The translations under genes and the position numbers were made by a program. The notes under the pieces are model-generated. The model was not told the DNA's origin, did not search any database, and was given only the letters and a program-made list of their open reading frames with translations. DNA of 64,000 nt, taken from Lytechinus variegatus. Lineage: Eukaryota; Echinodermata; Echinoidea; Temnopleuroida; Toxopneustidae. Below are positions 32,101-42,914 of this stretch, in pieces. The first letter of the stretch is position 1. Every line of letters starts with the position of its first letter. The stretch spans positions 16,842,001 to 16,906,000 of the forward strand of contig NC_054758.1 of NCBI RefSeq assembly GCF_018143015.1, given 5' to 3'.

Positions 32101-33937
32101 TTTGCTAAGTAAACATACATGTTCCCATTTCCCAATATTGGGTAAACCTTTAGAGTGAGGATAGTAAATGGTGAGAACTGGGGACAGAGACATACCAAGA
32201 GAGGTTATATGACAGGGCGCCACTTTTAGGGAGCGCAAAAAAGTAAGAAAGTTAAGTGAATCGCTGAGTGATTACAAAATATATCAGCCTTTTGTTTTCT
32301 TGATGGATTACTGATTAACACAAATCGCATGGTTTGCCCCGCTCAGAATCAATGTATTTTTGGACAATTAATGACAATAATAATAAAAAAAAGTGTCTAT
32401 GCTTTTAATACAGAGGAAATGACTCTCAAAACAATAATATTCAAGTTTCAGCGATCAGCACTTAAAATCAAATTTGATGCTTTAAACATCGAATAGCAAT
32501 GTCCGTACCACAAATGTTTGACTGATCATAATTTATTGAGATACTGGGATTTTTTATTCACTTGCTTCGCTCGCTCACTTCAAAAATTGAAAACGAAATA
32601 AATTACCGTGACGATCAACGCCCCCTCCCAAATTTCTTTTTGCCGTACGTCTCTTTAGACGTACACATGACCCTTAATAATAAGCAAAACAGTCGTAGAT
32701 ATTATGAAATCTTGAAAAGGTTTTTTGACATTGGATAGCTCATTAACAGACGAGATAATTATTTAGAGCTATCTGGACTTTAATCGCGATATCTGCTTCA
32801 TACATTCAAAATACAAGTAGCGAGGAAGGGGTGGAGTGTGTCTTGTATATGTTGTATGCATAGTGTCTGTCTACCTCTCTCGTTATTTCGGGGCAGCAGC
32901 AACCTCTCCCGCCTTACCGTAAGACTCCAATATAATCTTCAACAATTACTGTCTTATCATTCTTCAATGTTTGTGACACAGATACAAACAAAACACATTT
33001 TGTCTTCATCGAATTTTATCTGTCTAAGAGGAATATGACACCAAACTGACACACTTAAGTCTTGTTAATTGTATTTCCGTCCAACGTATGTATGTATGTT
33101 TGTAAACGCTGTTATATATAGTTTTATTATGGAGAGCTTAATAAATGTTGGTTATTACTATTATCTATCATTATCTATTATTAACGGGGGAGGGGCTCGA
33201 GAGTGGCATGACGTTTCCCGATATTATTCAAGAAGTAATTAAAAGAGGCTCGTGATAAGGAAAAGAAGATCGGGGAATAAAAGAAAAAATCATTCGTTAA
33301 ATATATCCTATATGCCCCCCCCCCAATTTTGATGATGTTGGAATTAAAGAAAAAAATCCCCCATCCCCCTATAATTTCAGTCTTTTAATCAATGATATAC
33401 CACCGAATGTCGCAAAGTAACACCTGCTTACAAAATATTAATACGAAATGGTTTTAAGAATGAAGCGAAGAGGACATGGGTAGGCCAGTTTGTTCAAAAT
33501 AACCCCCCCCCCCCACTGAGAAAGAGTAAGAACTAAGATGCCACAATTTGCGTTCTCTCGCGACTTAAGTGTGCCCCTCACCCAAGTTTTGGGGGTATTT
33601 TTTTTCTCTCATTACGTCAGTGCATATAGAGGCATTATTGATCGACATATTTATTAAACTACCTGCTCTGCTGGCCATTTCGCCTCCTTTCTAAATCAGC
33701 CGAAGCACACTGTCCCATCCGTGACTTCCTCTGTCCCTCGGAACGGACGCTTTTGGCCATCAGTCGGTCGTAATACATCGAGATGTCACTGGCTGGGGTT
33801 CCCAGTGGTCTTGGACCAGCGGTTCGGCTTTTCATGCTGGATCGAACCTGGTCCTGACGAGAGGCTGAGTAAGTGCCATGGTTAGACACGGATCTGCGCG
33901 ATGGTGATGCGAATCGTATCTTGTCCGTATTCGTCAT
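24734..33937 (-). CDS. Unrecognised 712-residue Ser/Arg-, Pro- and Lys-rich protein with acidic tail (3 exons)
   Basis: I do not recognise this gene. Three exons join in frame: 33937-33663, 29383-28975 and 26188-24734 (275+409+1455 nt = 713 codons with stop), with GT-AG introns of about 4.3 and 2.8 kb. The chosen start is the ATG at 33937 (MTNTDKIRFASPSRR); an upstream in-frame GTG is not used. The N-terminal third is basic and Ser-rich. The middle has charged, probably helical stretches (RRLINAKEQLDVALCKKLRS and DIRYIQARINDWDVLNINVE) and a small CEACC cysteine cluster near residue 437. Then come Pro runs, a Lys/Ser-rich segment (KTKKTVKKERPKSSKSTKSK), a charged helix (KEKFLMMRKRMEERQREKSE), and a final run of about 24 Asp/Glu. 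There is no signal peptide, membrane segment or catalytic motif. A cytoskeletal or nuclear scaffold role would only be a guess. Exon joining is strongly supported by phase and composition. Confidence 0.8.
26218..26466. mobile_element. MITE, ~249 bp, ending 29 nt from a splice acceptor
   Basis: The left end GGGTGATTTCCAGTCCGGTG is inverted at the right as CACTGAACTTGAAATCACCC, and 'TTGGTGTTGGTGTTAG' pairs with 'CTAACACCAACACCAAAA'. It sits in intron 2 of gene 2, close to the exon 3 acceptor. Confidence 0.8.
26467..26919. other. Intron 2 sequence of gene 2, no further feature
   Basis: AT-rich intronic DNA between two mobile elements. Confidence 0.4.
27053..28416. mobile_element. GGGCCCTGTTGCACAAAG-type MITE, split by a tandem-repeat element
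   Basis: The left arm GGGCCCTGTTGCACAAAG then TTACGATTGATC is mirrored at the right by GATCGGATCAATCGTTACTC and TTTGTACAACAGGACCC. Related whole copies are at 42442-42687, 48080-48349 and 61415-61698, showing that its own length is about 250-285 bp and that the 27185-28280 block is an insertion. Confidence 0.8.
27185..28280 (+). mobile_element. Tandem-repeat non-autonomous DNA element with GTCTCACCTGC ends and DR1 sites
   Basis: The inverted ends GTCTCACCTGC (27206) and GCAGGTGAGAC (28280) enclose about six units of 150-190 bp. A unit reads GTTCATTGACC, TGACCTTTGACCTTGGTCAT, GATGTTCAGTGATACTTGAT, CAAGTTTCATGAA, AAAGTTATGATG. A (CGC)n and GCGGCGCC block stands before the right end. A second copy is at 56155-57104; both share AAGTGGAATGCCTCTGGCC before GTCTCACC, so the true left end may be there. 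Perfect DR1 sequences occur at 27388, 27541, 27704, 27867 and 28059. Confidence 0.85.
28506..28678. mobile_element. MITE, ~170 bp, GTTTCATGAAAG arms
   Basis: The left arm GTTTCATGAAAGATGTCAGC pairs with GCTGACAACTTTCATGAAAC at the right. 'GTTACCATGGTAAC' lies in the centre. It is inserted in the right part of the 26920-28790 element. Confidence 0.75.
28975..29383 (-). CDS. Gene 2, coding exon 2
   Basis: The acceptor ACCACAG is followed by A, completing an Arg codon, then SWIHNGLASRAADRHSF. It ends SLANNPRLK with donor AAAG/GTAGGG in phase 0. Ser-rich, with SRSMSRLSSSSTSSLP and the helix-prone EGLVQRVSALRSLANN. Confidence 0.8.
29384..33662. other. Intron 1 of gene 2; small hairpins, no exon found
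   Basis: About 4.3 kb without a coding exon. A compact hairpin group lies at 31410-31493. A MITE fragment ('GGGTAAATTTCAACTCAACA', 'CCCAATATTGGGTAAA') at 32065-32160 is inverse to 36847-37056. C-run MITE debris is at 31860-31910, 33310-33370 and 33500-33600. A TATAAATAG at 30913 has no associated gene. Confidence 0.5.
33663..33937 (-). CDS. Gene 2, coding exon 1
   Basis: Residues 1-91 plus two bases of codon 92. It begins MTNTDKIRFASPSRRSVSNH and ends NGQQS followed by AG, then the donor GTAGTT. The exon is Arg/Ser-rich with a predicted helix SDISMYYDRLMAKSVRSEGQ. Confidence 0.75.
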
Positions 33938-34006
33938 TGTTGACACCGTTTCTCAATTTGTACTAGTTAGCGGAATAGAAAAGTTAAAATGAGGTCGTTA
34001 GAAGTA

Positions 34007-34425
34007 TCTTTCATCATCATCATCATCTTCATCATCATTGCTATCATACGTTATTACCAAATAGATAATCATCCTCACCACCGCCATCCTCATTAGTAGG
34101 AGCAGCAGCATCGTCAGCATTATCACCATCATCACAATCACCATGATGTTTATGATCATCATCATCATATTCATCAACATCATCATTTTCGTCATCATCA
34201 TTATCATCATCATTGCCATCATCATCATCATTGTCATCAACATCATCATCATGCCCATCGTCATCATTATCTTCATCAACATCATCATCATAATCATCAC
34301 CATCATCACCATGCATCAACTTCATCACCACCATCATCATCATCAACATTACTATAATAATTTTATTATCATCATCATTACCATCATCAATAATTATCAT
34401 CATAAATGTCTTCATTATAAATGAC
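34007..34425. repeat. Imperfect (CAT)n/(ATC)n trinucleotide array, ~420 bp
   Basis: Mostly CAT/ATC triplets with interruptions. It begins about 70 bp upstream of the gene 2 start codon, so it lies in its 5'UTR or promoter, where the sense strand reads (GAT/ATG)n. Methionine- and aspartate-rich ORFs here are artefacts of the repeat. Confidence 0.9.
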
Positions 34426-34772
34426 CTCGTCGCTAAAAGTGATATTCTAACATCGACGAGACTGCCCTGTCAACAGGGATGGACTTCGAAATAGGACCAT
34501 GCCCCATCTGTCAACCATTAATTAACAAGTCTTGACGGTGAATTATATGATACTTCAAATATTGATTCAGTCGCTAATGGGTTTTCTTCCCGACACATTC
34601 AAGCTAATGATCGATTTAGTGGCGGCGCTCCAGTGACAGGGCATGACCATCGTCAGTGATTATGAAGATATAGAATAAAGTGGATTTTTAATAATGAGAG
34701 AAGAATATTAGAACGGAAATGCCTTGGCTATACTTCCATTTAGAACGCCATTGATAAATATCATAAATAGTA
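34426..34772. other. Intergenic, no recognised feature
   Basis: Mixed sequence upstream of gene 2; no promoter motif picked out. Confidence 0.35.
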
Positions 34773-35024
34773 CACTGTAAAAAATATTGGGCAAAATTTT
34801 AACCAGCACGAGGGTAATTATGTATCCAACCAATTTTGGGCAGTATTTTACACAATGCGGGAAGCATATTGTCCAGTATGGTTAAAAAATAAGCAGAAAT
34901 TACTTTAGAATGAGCAAATTTTCATCACACTGGATAAATAATAATGCCCAAAAGAAATGCCCAATGTTGGTTGGATACATAATTACCATCATGGAGCATT
35001 TTTACCCAATATTTTTTAAGAGTG
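34773..35024. mobile_element. TA-flanked MITE, 252 bp
   Basis: The ends CACTGTAAAAAATATTGGG and CCCAATATTTTTTAAGAGTG are inverted, with TA at 34771-34772 and 35025-35026. 'GGTAATTATGTATCCAACCA' and 'TTGGTTGGATACATAATTAC' pair further in. Confidence 0.85.
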
Positions 35025-35806
35025 TACTCATGAATTACTTGTATTTCCACCCCCTTTCAAAATGCCCTGATACCGCATTCCGTTAAAGCTACTCAACCAG
35101 CCCTAAGAAAGGACCTCCTAATGGTTGTTGGTCATGCTAAGAAAGGGTCTGTATTGACACAATATCGATTTGTCAATTATCACGTGAAGCAAAATCAAAT
35201 CATCACCTAGTTCTGGAAAATTTACACTCTTAATTCTACTGAGATTTGATTTCCAGATAGTTTGTACCGAGATTTCATTTCTGGTCAGACCGTCAGAATA
35301 TGAACAAGTAAAATAAACTAATTTCTTTTAAAAGTAAAATACAGGATCAACATATCGCTGGACAGTGACACCAAGTCTTCATGAAATATACCTTTAATAT
35401 AAAAAGCCCCTGCCTAAGACTTGAAAATTTATGTACGGATCGTCATTGCATCTTCTTTTTAGATAATCAATTTATCATATTTTTAATCTGTCTATGCATG
35501 CACTAGAGTGTTGGACCTTTATACTGTAGGTCCTACACAAGTTAGCAAACAAAACAGAGTTCACATTCGCATACTATATATCTGTAACCCCTGAAAAATT
35601 CAATAGAGCAAAAATATCAAAGCATCTTTTCAACAAACATTTTATTGGCCGGAAGTATACCTTATGTTGTTTGTTGAAAGAGCGAACCAAAAATGAAATT
35701 GTTTTCAATAGAATCTCTGCATGTGGGAAGGTGTTTTGCTGATGAATATTGGAGAGCGATTGTTAGTTCTTTGGTATACTTATTTTATATTTATGTGTGT
35801 TGAATT
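35025..35806. other. Intergenic, no recognised feature
   Basis: AT-rich DNA, no repeats or ORFs of note. Confidence 0.35.
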
Positions 35807-36096
35807 CATGGGCGGAAATCCCAGGGGGACGCGTCCCCCTACTTAAAATAGTAGGGGGCACAATATCAAATGCACCCCACCCCCTACTATTTGTGGTCTT
35901 TTATGATGGTAAGAAATACATCATTCAAAATCGAAATAAAACATGTACTTTAAGACGAGATGATAACTTTTTTTTGCTTGTCAAATTTATTTTCGTCGAG
36001 ATGACCTTAAATTTGAAGTGAAATTCCCTTTTTTTTTGCTTGTCAAATTTTCCTGCCCCATGTCCCCTCTACCTTTTGGGAGAGATTTCCGCCCCT
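35807..36096. mobile_element. hAT-like MITE, 290 bp
   Basis: The ends CATGGGCGGAAATC and GATTTCCGCCCCTG are inverted; outside them GTTGAATT and AGTGAATA match at five of eight positions, a possible decayed duplication. 'TTTTTTGCTTGTCAAATTT' occurs twice inside. Confidence 0.65.
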
Positions 36097-36576
36097 GAGT
36101 GAATATGAAGTGGGGAAGAGAGACAGACAGAGGGGTGACGAGAAACCTGGAAAGGTACGTAGAATTGTGTGTATTTATTCTTAATCCAGTTATACCTTTA
36201 TACCGCATCTACTGGAAAAATACAGTTATACGCTTATCATGTGTTGAAACATTCACATGAATGGGTAAAATAAGAATATACGGGAGAAAATTGGAACGAT
36301 TTCATTCATATACCACTATTTTAACCTAATACAGGCGTTTAAACATATTACAAGAAAATTGACAATTTTTTTATTATTGCACACAATATGAAATAAGCCG
36401 AATTTGGGAAAAGGTTTCACCTAATGAGAATTATTTATGATAAGCGAATTTAAGATACTGCATATGCTTTGGGATTCATTTTTCCAAACCCTGTCGAATA
36501 GCAATTTTTACTGTAAAAAGGGATGACGAGATTATAATCAATTAATTAATCATCATCATTACTACCATTATCATTA
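36097..36576. other. Intergenic, no recognised feature
   Basis: AT-rich spacer between two hAT-like MITEs. Confidence 0.35.
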
Positions 36577-36748
36577 CAGTGGCGCGGAAGCGGGGGGAGG
36601 GCTGGAGAGAGGGGGGGGGCTTCAGCCCCCCCCCCCACCTTTTTTCCAAAATCGTGTACAAAAACGTAAAAATGACCAAATGATTGTGATTTTTTAGCAT
36701 GGTCAGCCCCCCCCCCCCCCCACTTTGACAACCGTTCCGCGGCCCCTG
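36577..36748. mobile_element. hAT-like MITE, 172 bp, inserted in a CAT repeat
   Basis: It runs CAGTGGCGCGGAAGCGG...CCGTTCCGCGGCCCCTG with long G and C runs inside. (CAT)n-like sequence lies on both sides, so it seems to have split a trinucleotide array; an exact 8-bp duplication is not preserved. Confidence 0.65.
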
Positions 36749-36846
36749 CATCTTCATCACCATCATCATCACTATTTTCATCTTCATCATCATCACCACC
36801 ACCATCATCATCATATCATCATTATGGGATCATTATCATCATCGTT

Positions 36847-37056
36847 CACTTAAAAAAAAAGTTTACCCAAATCCATTACTGGGTAAATTGAGAACATGTA
36901 TGTTTGTTGAGTAAAATGATACCAAACAATTACACGCTATGTTGCGTTGAAATTTACCCTTAAAACATGCATTTTGCCCATTATGGGGGGGGGGAAGATG
37001 CAGCAAACATGCATGTTCCCTAGTTGGGTTAATTTTTAATCAATCTTTTTAGAGTG
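36847..37056. mobile_element. MITE (CACTTAAAA...TTTTTAGAGTG)
   Basis: Ends are roughly inverted; the inner phrases 'TTTACCCA', 'CTGGGTAAATTGAGAACATG' and 'CATGTTCCCTAGTTGGGTT' pair across a centre near 36950. Related fragment at 32065-32160. Confidence 0.55.
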
Positions 37057-38114
37057 TAATGATTATGATCAGATTTTTATCGCCAATAATCATGAATTCA
37101 TTTAAGACACGAGAATTGAGGTAACAAATTAATTGCCCCTTAAGATGTTAGCTTTTTTACTATCGGCACATTACAATCTTAACACCATTAAGTTCGAACC
37201 GCATATGAACTTCCCTAAAGTTGAACATAATATCAGGACAATATCCTTTGTGCTGTAGTCCTATGAATTCATATCCCCAAATAATCAATGATGAGATAAT
37301 TAATGAACAATAAAAACACTTACCGATGTTTCAGCAAAAAAAACATGTCCATGCACTCAAAGAAAATAGTCATGCTCTTGAAAATAGTTTGTGTCATTTC
37401 CTGACGAAGAAGGACGAGCTTAATAGTTCATCAAACGGACCCCATGGTTCCAGAAATATTATTTCAAAGTAATAAATACTGATATAAATCCATAAAACCT
37501 CTGTCAAACGGGTATAGGATAACCCTCGCAGGAGACTTCGCCTCGGTAATATAGCTTCAATATCGATTGGGGTTTTTGTTTGCCTTTATCGAATGTGGGA
37601 CCTTCTCGTCAACTGAGATTTGCTTTCGGCCCATTCAATGGGGGTTATTCTCACGGTATTGACTCAACGCAGAACAATCTTTAATTGTTTCAGACGTTTC
37701 GGCCCAAGGCGATTCGGTCGAGATCACGATTCGATTTTGACATTGAACCGTACCCTGGACAGATTGAGATTCTTTGATTGGTGGGGAATTTAAGGGGAGG
37801 GGTGCTCCCTAATATCCAGGATTCCATAGGGCGCTACATGATGTAGCACAGCATCATAAAATTATGCGAAGGCGTTATGCCGGGACTCTTTTCAGGGGGG
37901 GGGGGGGTGGGCACATACTGAGGACCCCTCCCCGAGATGTAAGACAGTGCACCATTAAGACGCATTTGAGTGGCACCAAGTCACTTCAACTTAAGGTCAC
38001 AACACATTTCTTTTTTGCACATATTACCGTGCGTCTATAACTTTAAGTCATAGGCCTAATCAAATCAAATCTCCCATCAAAATAAAATTTAGATTTAATT
38101 ATCATTAATCCCTA
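37057..38114. other. Intergenic, no recognised feature
   Basis: 37500-37790 is less AT-rich with several CpGs, but no ORF, promoter motif or repeat could be assigned. Confidence 0.35.
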
Positions 38115-38345
38115 CATTGGCAAAACGCCGGTGCTAATTGGTAAGGCTATATCGGAATTAAAACACCGAGAGAAAGTGTTGAAACAACATCGATTTGGCG
38201 TTTGCATTTAAGCAACACTAATTAGTTTTAAACCAATATCGGTTTGATTCTAAAGTGGTGATGTTTCAACACTCGGGTGTTTTCCGATAATGTATCTTGG
38301 TGTTATATCAACACCGGAGTTTTTTTTTTGTTTTTTTGTGCAGTG
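38115..38345. mobile_element. TA-flanked MITE, 231 bp
   Basis: It runs CATTGGCAAAACGCCGGTG...CACCGGAG, then a T-rich stretch and GCAGTG, with TA on both sides. Same length and layout as 15991-16221. Confidence 0.75.
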
Positions 38346-38969
38346 TATCACAAAGTTTGGGGAAAATAGTTGCTCTCCTTATCTGAGCAATGGATTGTTT
38401 GGGACAATTAACTTGATAAATCAATTTGCACTTGTAATGTTTCATTCATTTTGGGTCGAAGGAGATCAGCCTCGCGGGCAGAATATCTAGTAGGGCGAGC
38501 TGTTGAACACAGCCAACTGGTTTTCTATTTATTCGAGCAAGTCACCTAACAACGCGATTTGTTTTGTATTCTATTCAATACCGTGTGTACCAGCCCTCTC
38601 TTTTATCCGGCCTTTTTTTATTCATGGATCAAAAATAGTACACTCGGGCGATTATAGGCTCCGTTTGAAAGGGAGGATTTCATCTGTTTTTGAGAAAATC
38701 ATTCTCCCGTGAACGATATGGTCCTGGGTTTGTGAAAGAGGATCAGAGAATTGGTGACGTCACATAATTCCCTTTTTTTTAATAATACCATACGTGCACT
38801 CAATTGCAAGGTTAAGTTCAAAGAACAAAAAGGGGAGTCTCTTTTTATTCTTTGAAAGTTAAGAGAAACCCCCATCCCCCCTTTAAATGAAACAAAGAAT
38901 GGTCGGCTGAAGGATTACATTTTACCGAATGGGGTAGATGAATAAGCATGTAGAGAAATTAAATGTTGA
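38346..38969. other. Intergenic, no recognised feature
   Basis: One TGACGTCA at 38755; otherwise nothing supported. Confidence 0.35.
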
Positions 38970-39553
38970 TTAAAGGAAACCAAAACCCAAGAAGAGAAGC
39001 AATCTTATTGGAAAGAGTAAAATGAGAGGAACAATTTGAAAAAAGTTTCATCAAAATCGGTTATGAAATAAGCAAGTTATGGACGATTAAAAAGTCTTGT
39101 TGTACTTACTATGTAGATCCTCAAATTGGCAAACGTGCTTCAAAATGGCTGATTTTGTGGACAACTCTCCATTTGTTTTGTACACATATTTTCAGATTTT
39201 CCCCTTTATTTTACATATTTCACATTATCTCCTCCTAACCTTGACATATATGGTGTGGATTATATTTTCCCATGACATATGTTGCGCTCAGAAGGAGGCA
39301 AGATGCAATTTGAAAGATGAGGAAAATCTGAAAATTTGTGTACAAAACAAATGGAGAGTTGTCCACAAAATCAGCCATTTTGAAGCACGTTTGCCAATTT
39401 GAGGATGCCCATAGAAAGTACAACAAGAGTTTTCAAACTCCCATAATTTGCTTATTTTATAACCGATTTTGATGAAACTTTTTTTAAATTGTTCCTCTCA
39501 TTTTACTCTTTCCAATAAGATTACTTCTCTTCTTGGGTTTTGGTTTCCTTTAA
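38970..39553. mobile_element. TTAA-flanked MITE, ~580 bp, long palindromic arms
   Basis: It runs TTAAAGGAAACCAAAACCCA...TGGGTTTTGGTTTCCTTTAA. The arms pair over more than 250 bp, including CAAATTGGCAAACGTGCTTC and GAAGCACGTTTGCCAATTTG. The ORFs on both strands here encode the same peptide because of the inverted repeat. A second copy is at 49330-49899. Confidence 0.85.
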
Positions 39554-40712
39554 GGAACTATAGAGGTATAATAGTTGAACAATGACTTTGTAATTACAAA
39601 GTATAAATAGAGGACATAACTTTTTTTAAAGTATAAACAGAGGAAACATATTGCTATATGATAAAACTCAAACTGTGACCGAGAGTTGCTTTCCTTTTAT
39701 TAAAAAAACATAAAATGATAGATTTTCGTTCAAAGCATGAAGTTTGATGTAACTTTTAAATTCTTCAAAATGGAGACAGGGTTACCGTGGAGCTAGATAA
39801 TGAAAGCAGATATTACTTCATATTCCTATGGAGTAAAGGAGGTAACAATATATATGGTCAAAGTGTTGCGGGTGCCACAGATGAATATGTGTTCATTGTA
39901 TTTTAAGATATTATAATAAAGAAACAAATTATAGTACAATCCCTTTCAGTGGACGTAGCATAAAGACCATTTTTTAAATCTGTACATTTATTTCAATTTT
40001 CCCTTTTCGGGGGGGGGGGTATCCATGGCTACGACTCATTTAAGAGTGCAAGTTCCCTTAAATTATACTTTTTGAGGGGCCTTATTAGAAGCAGACAATA
40101 GCAACAATAAAAAAATGTCGCATCGGATAAGTGCCCTCATATTTTAATATATGACAATCAATACCTAAGAATATTCAAGCAATATTATGTTTGCAGTCCC
40201 ATATTCACAATTTCTCTTTAATGGGCAAATACTTTTTGAAAACAATTTGTGAATTACAAGCTCTCACAGGATACCATGTTATAAAGTAAAACTATTTCTC
40301 GGTGAAGGGGGGATTTAAAAGTTGCATTTTAATCTTTTGAGTTGGGTTTATATGGAAATCACATTTCCACAAACTATCCCTGTAGTTTTCAGTATTTTCA
40401 GCAGTTTTCATTAGCAATTATCAAGTACAGGAACTGTTCCCCAGGGAGTGGAGATGGTGCACATAACGGGGATGAGAATAATTGCGAGTAAAACAAATAT
40501 TATCGCAAGAACAGTAGCCTCTACACTAAGTTAGTCAACCTTCCATAAGTGTAATAATCACCTAACTCGAAGCATTACAATCACACATGAATATGCAAAA
40601 CATGAGATATTTACATCTCCTTAGTCAAACTTCGCAAAGGTCGAGTAGATTTTTGTGGTCCGAAAAGATTCGACTTGGGCAGAGACATCAGTAACATAAC
40701 ATCAATAATGTA
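39554..40712. other. Intergenic, no recognised feature
   Basis: AT-rich with short homopolymers (G run near 40008); no gene or complete element seen. Confidence 0.35.
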
Positions 40713-41016
40713 GGCCCGTATTCTGAAGTCTGGTTTAACTTAAACTCAGGTTTAAAGTTGTAGTTTAAGTATGGTTTAAGTAGCCAATTGTCACATAAAT
40801 CACTAACTGTAGAGATATATTTCATTTGGCCCCAAATCATTCACAATCTTGTAGGAAGTACAAACAGATGATGATCTTACACCATCGATGAATCAGGAAA
40901 GAGCACAGTAAACATAAGAAACATACAACTTAATAAAATTTTTGACACTTTTGGCTTCCCATAATTTTAGCAGTTAGACCATGGTCTTAGTTAAACCTGA
41001 CTTCAGAATACGGGCC
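40713..41016. mobile_element. MITE, 304 bp (GGCCCGTATTCTGAAG family)
   Basis: Ends GGCCCGTATTCTGAAGTC and GACTTCAGAATACGGGCC are inverted, followed by paired TTAAACTCAGGTTTAAAG-like sequence. Two other copies are at 49971-50280 (opposite orientation) and 62752-63057. Confidence 0.85.
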
Positions 41017-41386
41017 ATAGAGTATTTTTAAAGCACCAAATCCACATTGCTCAAGACGATGGGAAAAGGAAATAAGAAAATTACATGGAGCAAGAAGAGA
41101 CACGGATAAAATAAATACAGAAATCCTCCACAAAAATACTAATTTCCTTTCGGAAGCAACCATTACAGGACTGAGACAACAAAATACACAAATAAAACAA
41201 ATCTGGATTGAGCCATGTTCAGTTTACATCGAGATCCAATTTAATACTGCATCTTTGACAGAGAGGATTAAATACATGAAGCAATTAAGATGTGCAATGC
41301 ATTATGATCATGTGGAATAGAATTTTAAAGGCCTTGTTCATATATGGTGCAACAATTGCTCAGCAAATTTTCTTTTGACGTGTTCA

Positions 41387-41549
41387 GGGCCCTGTTGCAT
41401 AAAAGTTTTTTACAGTTATGGCAAATTTGCCATCCAATGCTAACTTGCATGGAATCCTTGATTTTGATTGGCTGTTGATCAACATTACCATGGTAGTTAC
41501 CATTGAATAACAAAGTTACCATAATAGTAACTTTTATGCAACAGGGCCC
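41387..41549. mobile_element. MITE, 163 bp (GGGCCCTGTTGCATAAAAG)
   Basis: Perfect terminal inverted repeats GGGCCCTGTTGCATAAAAG and CTTTTATGCAACAGGGCCC (19 bp if the A/C junction is allowed), with 'TTACCATGGTA' in the middle. It is distinct in its interior from the 27053 family. Confidence 0.8.
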
Positions 41550-42441
41550 AGTTATGATGAGGCAAATGGTAAATTGGCACTTGGGCTACACCCACTTTGT
41601 CAACTTTCTATTTGGTCTAATTGCACATGGTCTCATCCGTAATAGTCTAATAGCCATTTGGTGCATTATATTATCAGAGAGGTTATCAACAACTGCTTGC
41701 ATACCTCGTGAATATAAACCCCATTTATTGCTTGCCTTTGCAACACATTTGGACTACCCATATTCCATTCATCTTGTACACGAAATGTTGCTGACCTGTG
41801 CTATCAAGCTTTGTTGCATCATGTTATCATTTTTTAAAGCCCTTGCACATCTCTTTGAACATAAAATAACAATACCATTAAACTAAAATGACATCTGGCT
41901 ACAATAGATTCTCTTTGTTGACTTTCATTACATCATTTTTGTTGACTCGCACATTTCTTGTGACTTCCTACAAAGAAACATCTCCTTTCACATAGTCGGA
42001 TTACTGAGCGCCATGTTGGAATATCCGAAAAATAAAGACATTGCTATTTAAAGATACCATACTTCTATACTACACATAATGATATAGTTTTCTCTTGATA
42101 CATATTTACAAACATGATAAAAAAAGACTAAAGATTCAAAGTGCCCCTGTACCACAGTGTATTATTTTCATCATAAAGCCGTAAGGGTGATAAATTGATC
42201 ATGAATTATTCATCATTCTTCGGAAGGGGAGGGGGAGGTGGTGATGATTGTTTATCAGAATGTGCCCTATTTCCCTGTCAAAACTCTTGATTTTTTTAAT
42301 TAAGTAGAATCCCATCGAAAGAAAAGTTAACTTTTGAGTAGTTTTATTACATCATATTACGTATAGATTTTTTAACATAGAAACCCAATATTTGTTTTAA
42401 TTATGATACTAATTAGATACAGATATACTCAGTTGAGACTG
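41550..42441. other. Intergenic; fragment of the GTCTAAT foldback at 41560-41690
   Basis: 'ATTTGGTCTAATTGCACATGG', interrupted 'TAGTCTAATAGCCATTTGG' and similar units recall 24285-24660. The rest has no recognised content. Confidence 0.4.
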
Positions 42442-42687
42442 AGCTCCGTCTTACAAAGAGTTGCGATTGATCCAATCAACCACAACTATGGAAAGCCAGC
42501 AATGTCAACTTCTAAAATGCATGTTTCTTCAAAATATTTTCTTGATGTAAGTATATTCATACATGTACTGTTTTCTTGATAATTCAAAATGTAAAACAAA
42601 GGACATTTGAGCAAATAATGACATTGACGGATTTCCAGATACTTTAGGTTGATTGGATCAGTCATGACTCTTTGTAAGACTGGGCCC
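42442..42687. mobile_element. MITE of the 27053/48080/61415 family
   Basis: The left arm 'TCTTACAAAGAGTTGCGATT' pairs with 'AGTCATGACTCTTTGTAAGA' at the right, ending GGGCCC. The left GGGCCC is decayed to GAGCTCC. Confidence 0.7.
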
Positions 42688-42689
42688 AG

Positions 42690-42827
42690 TTGAATTGAAT
42701 TGAATTCATTTCCGTTAAAAACCAAACAATATATATAAAATGAAACGTGAATTCATATATGAAAACGGGAGGATGGCCCTACTCAGCAGCATCAATCATG
42801 GTGCTGCTGGTCTACCGTGGGGTCCTC
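42690..42827 (-). mobile_element. Second copy of the retroelement 3' end at 18472
   Basis: Read on the minus strand it starts GAGGACCCCACGGTAGACC, has the CAGCAGCA/TGCTGCTG pair and GGGCCATCCTC, and ends with an (AATTC)n tail. The tail abuts the end of the MITE at 42442-42687. Confidence 0.6.
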
Positions 42828-42914
42828 AAAATGATACATCCAGTTACCAGTTTCTGTTACTACTCAGTCTCTATAGGAGGGTAAGCTTTAAAGGATTGCA
42901 GTGATTGGATAGTT

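Noticed and set aside
33998-34424. Met- and Asp-rich ORFs on both strands
   Set aside because: Translation of the CAT/GAT trinucleotide array.
39097-39426. ORFs on both strands encoding nearly the same peptide (SNWQTCFKMADFVDNSPF)
   Set aside because: They lie in the two arms of a TTAA MITE; the identity is due to the inverted repeat.
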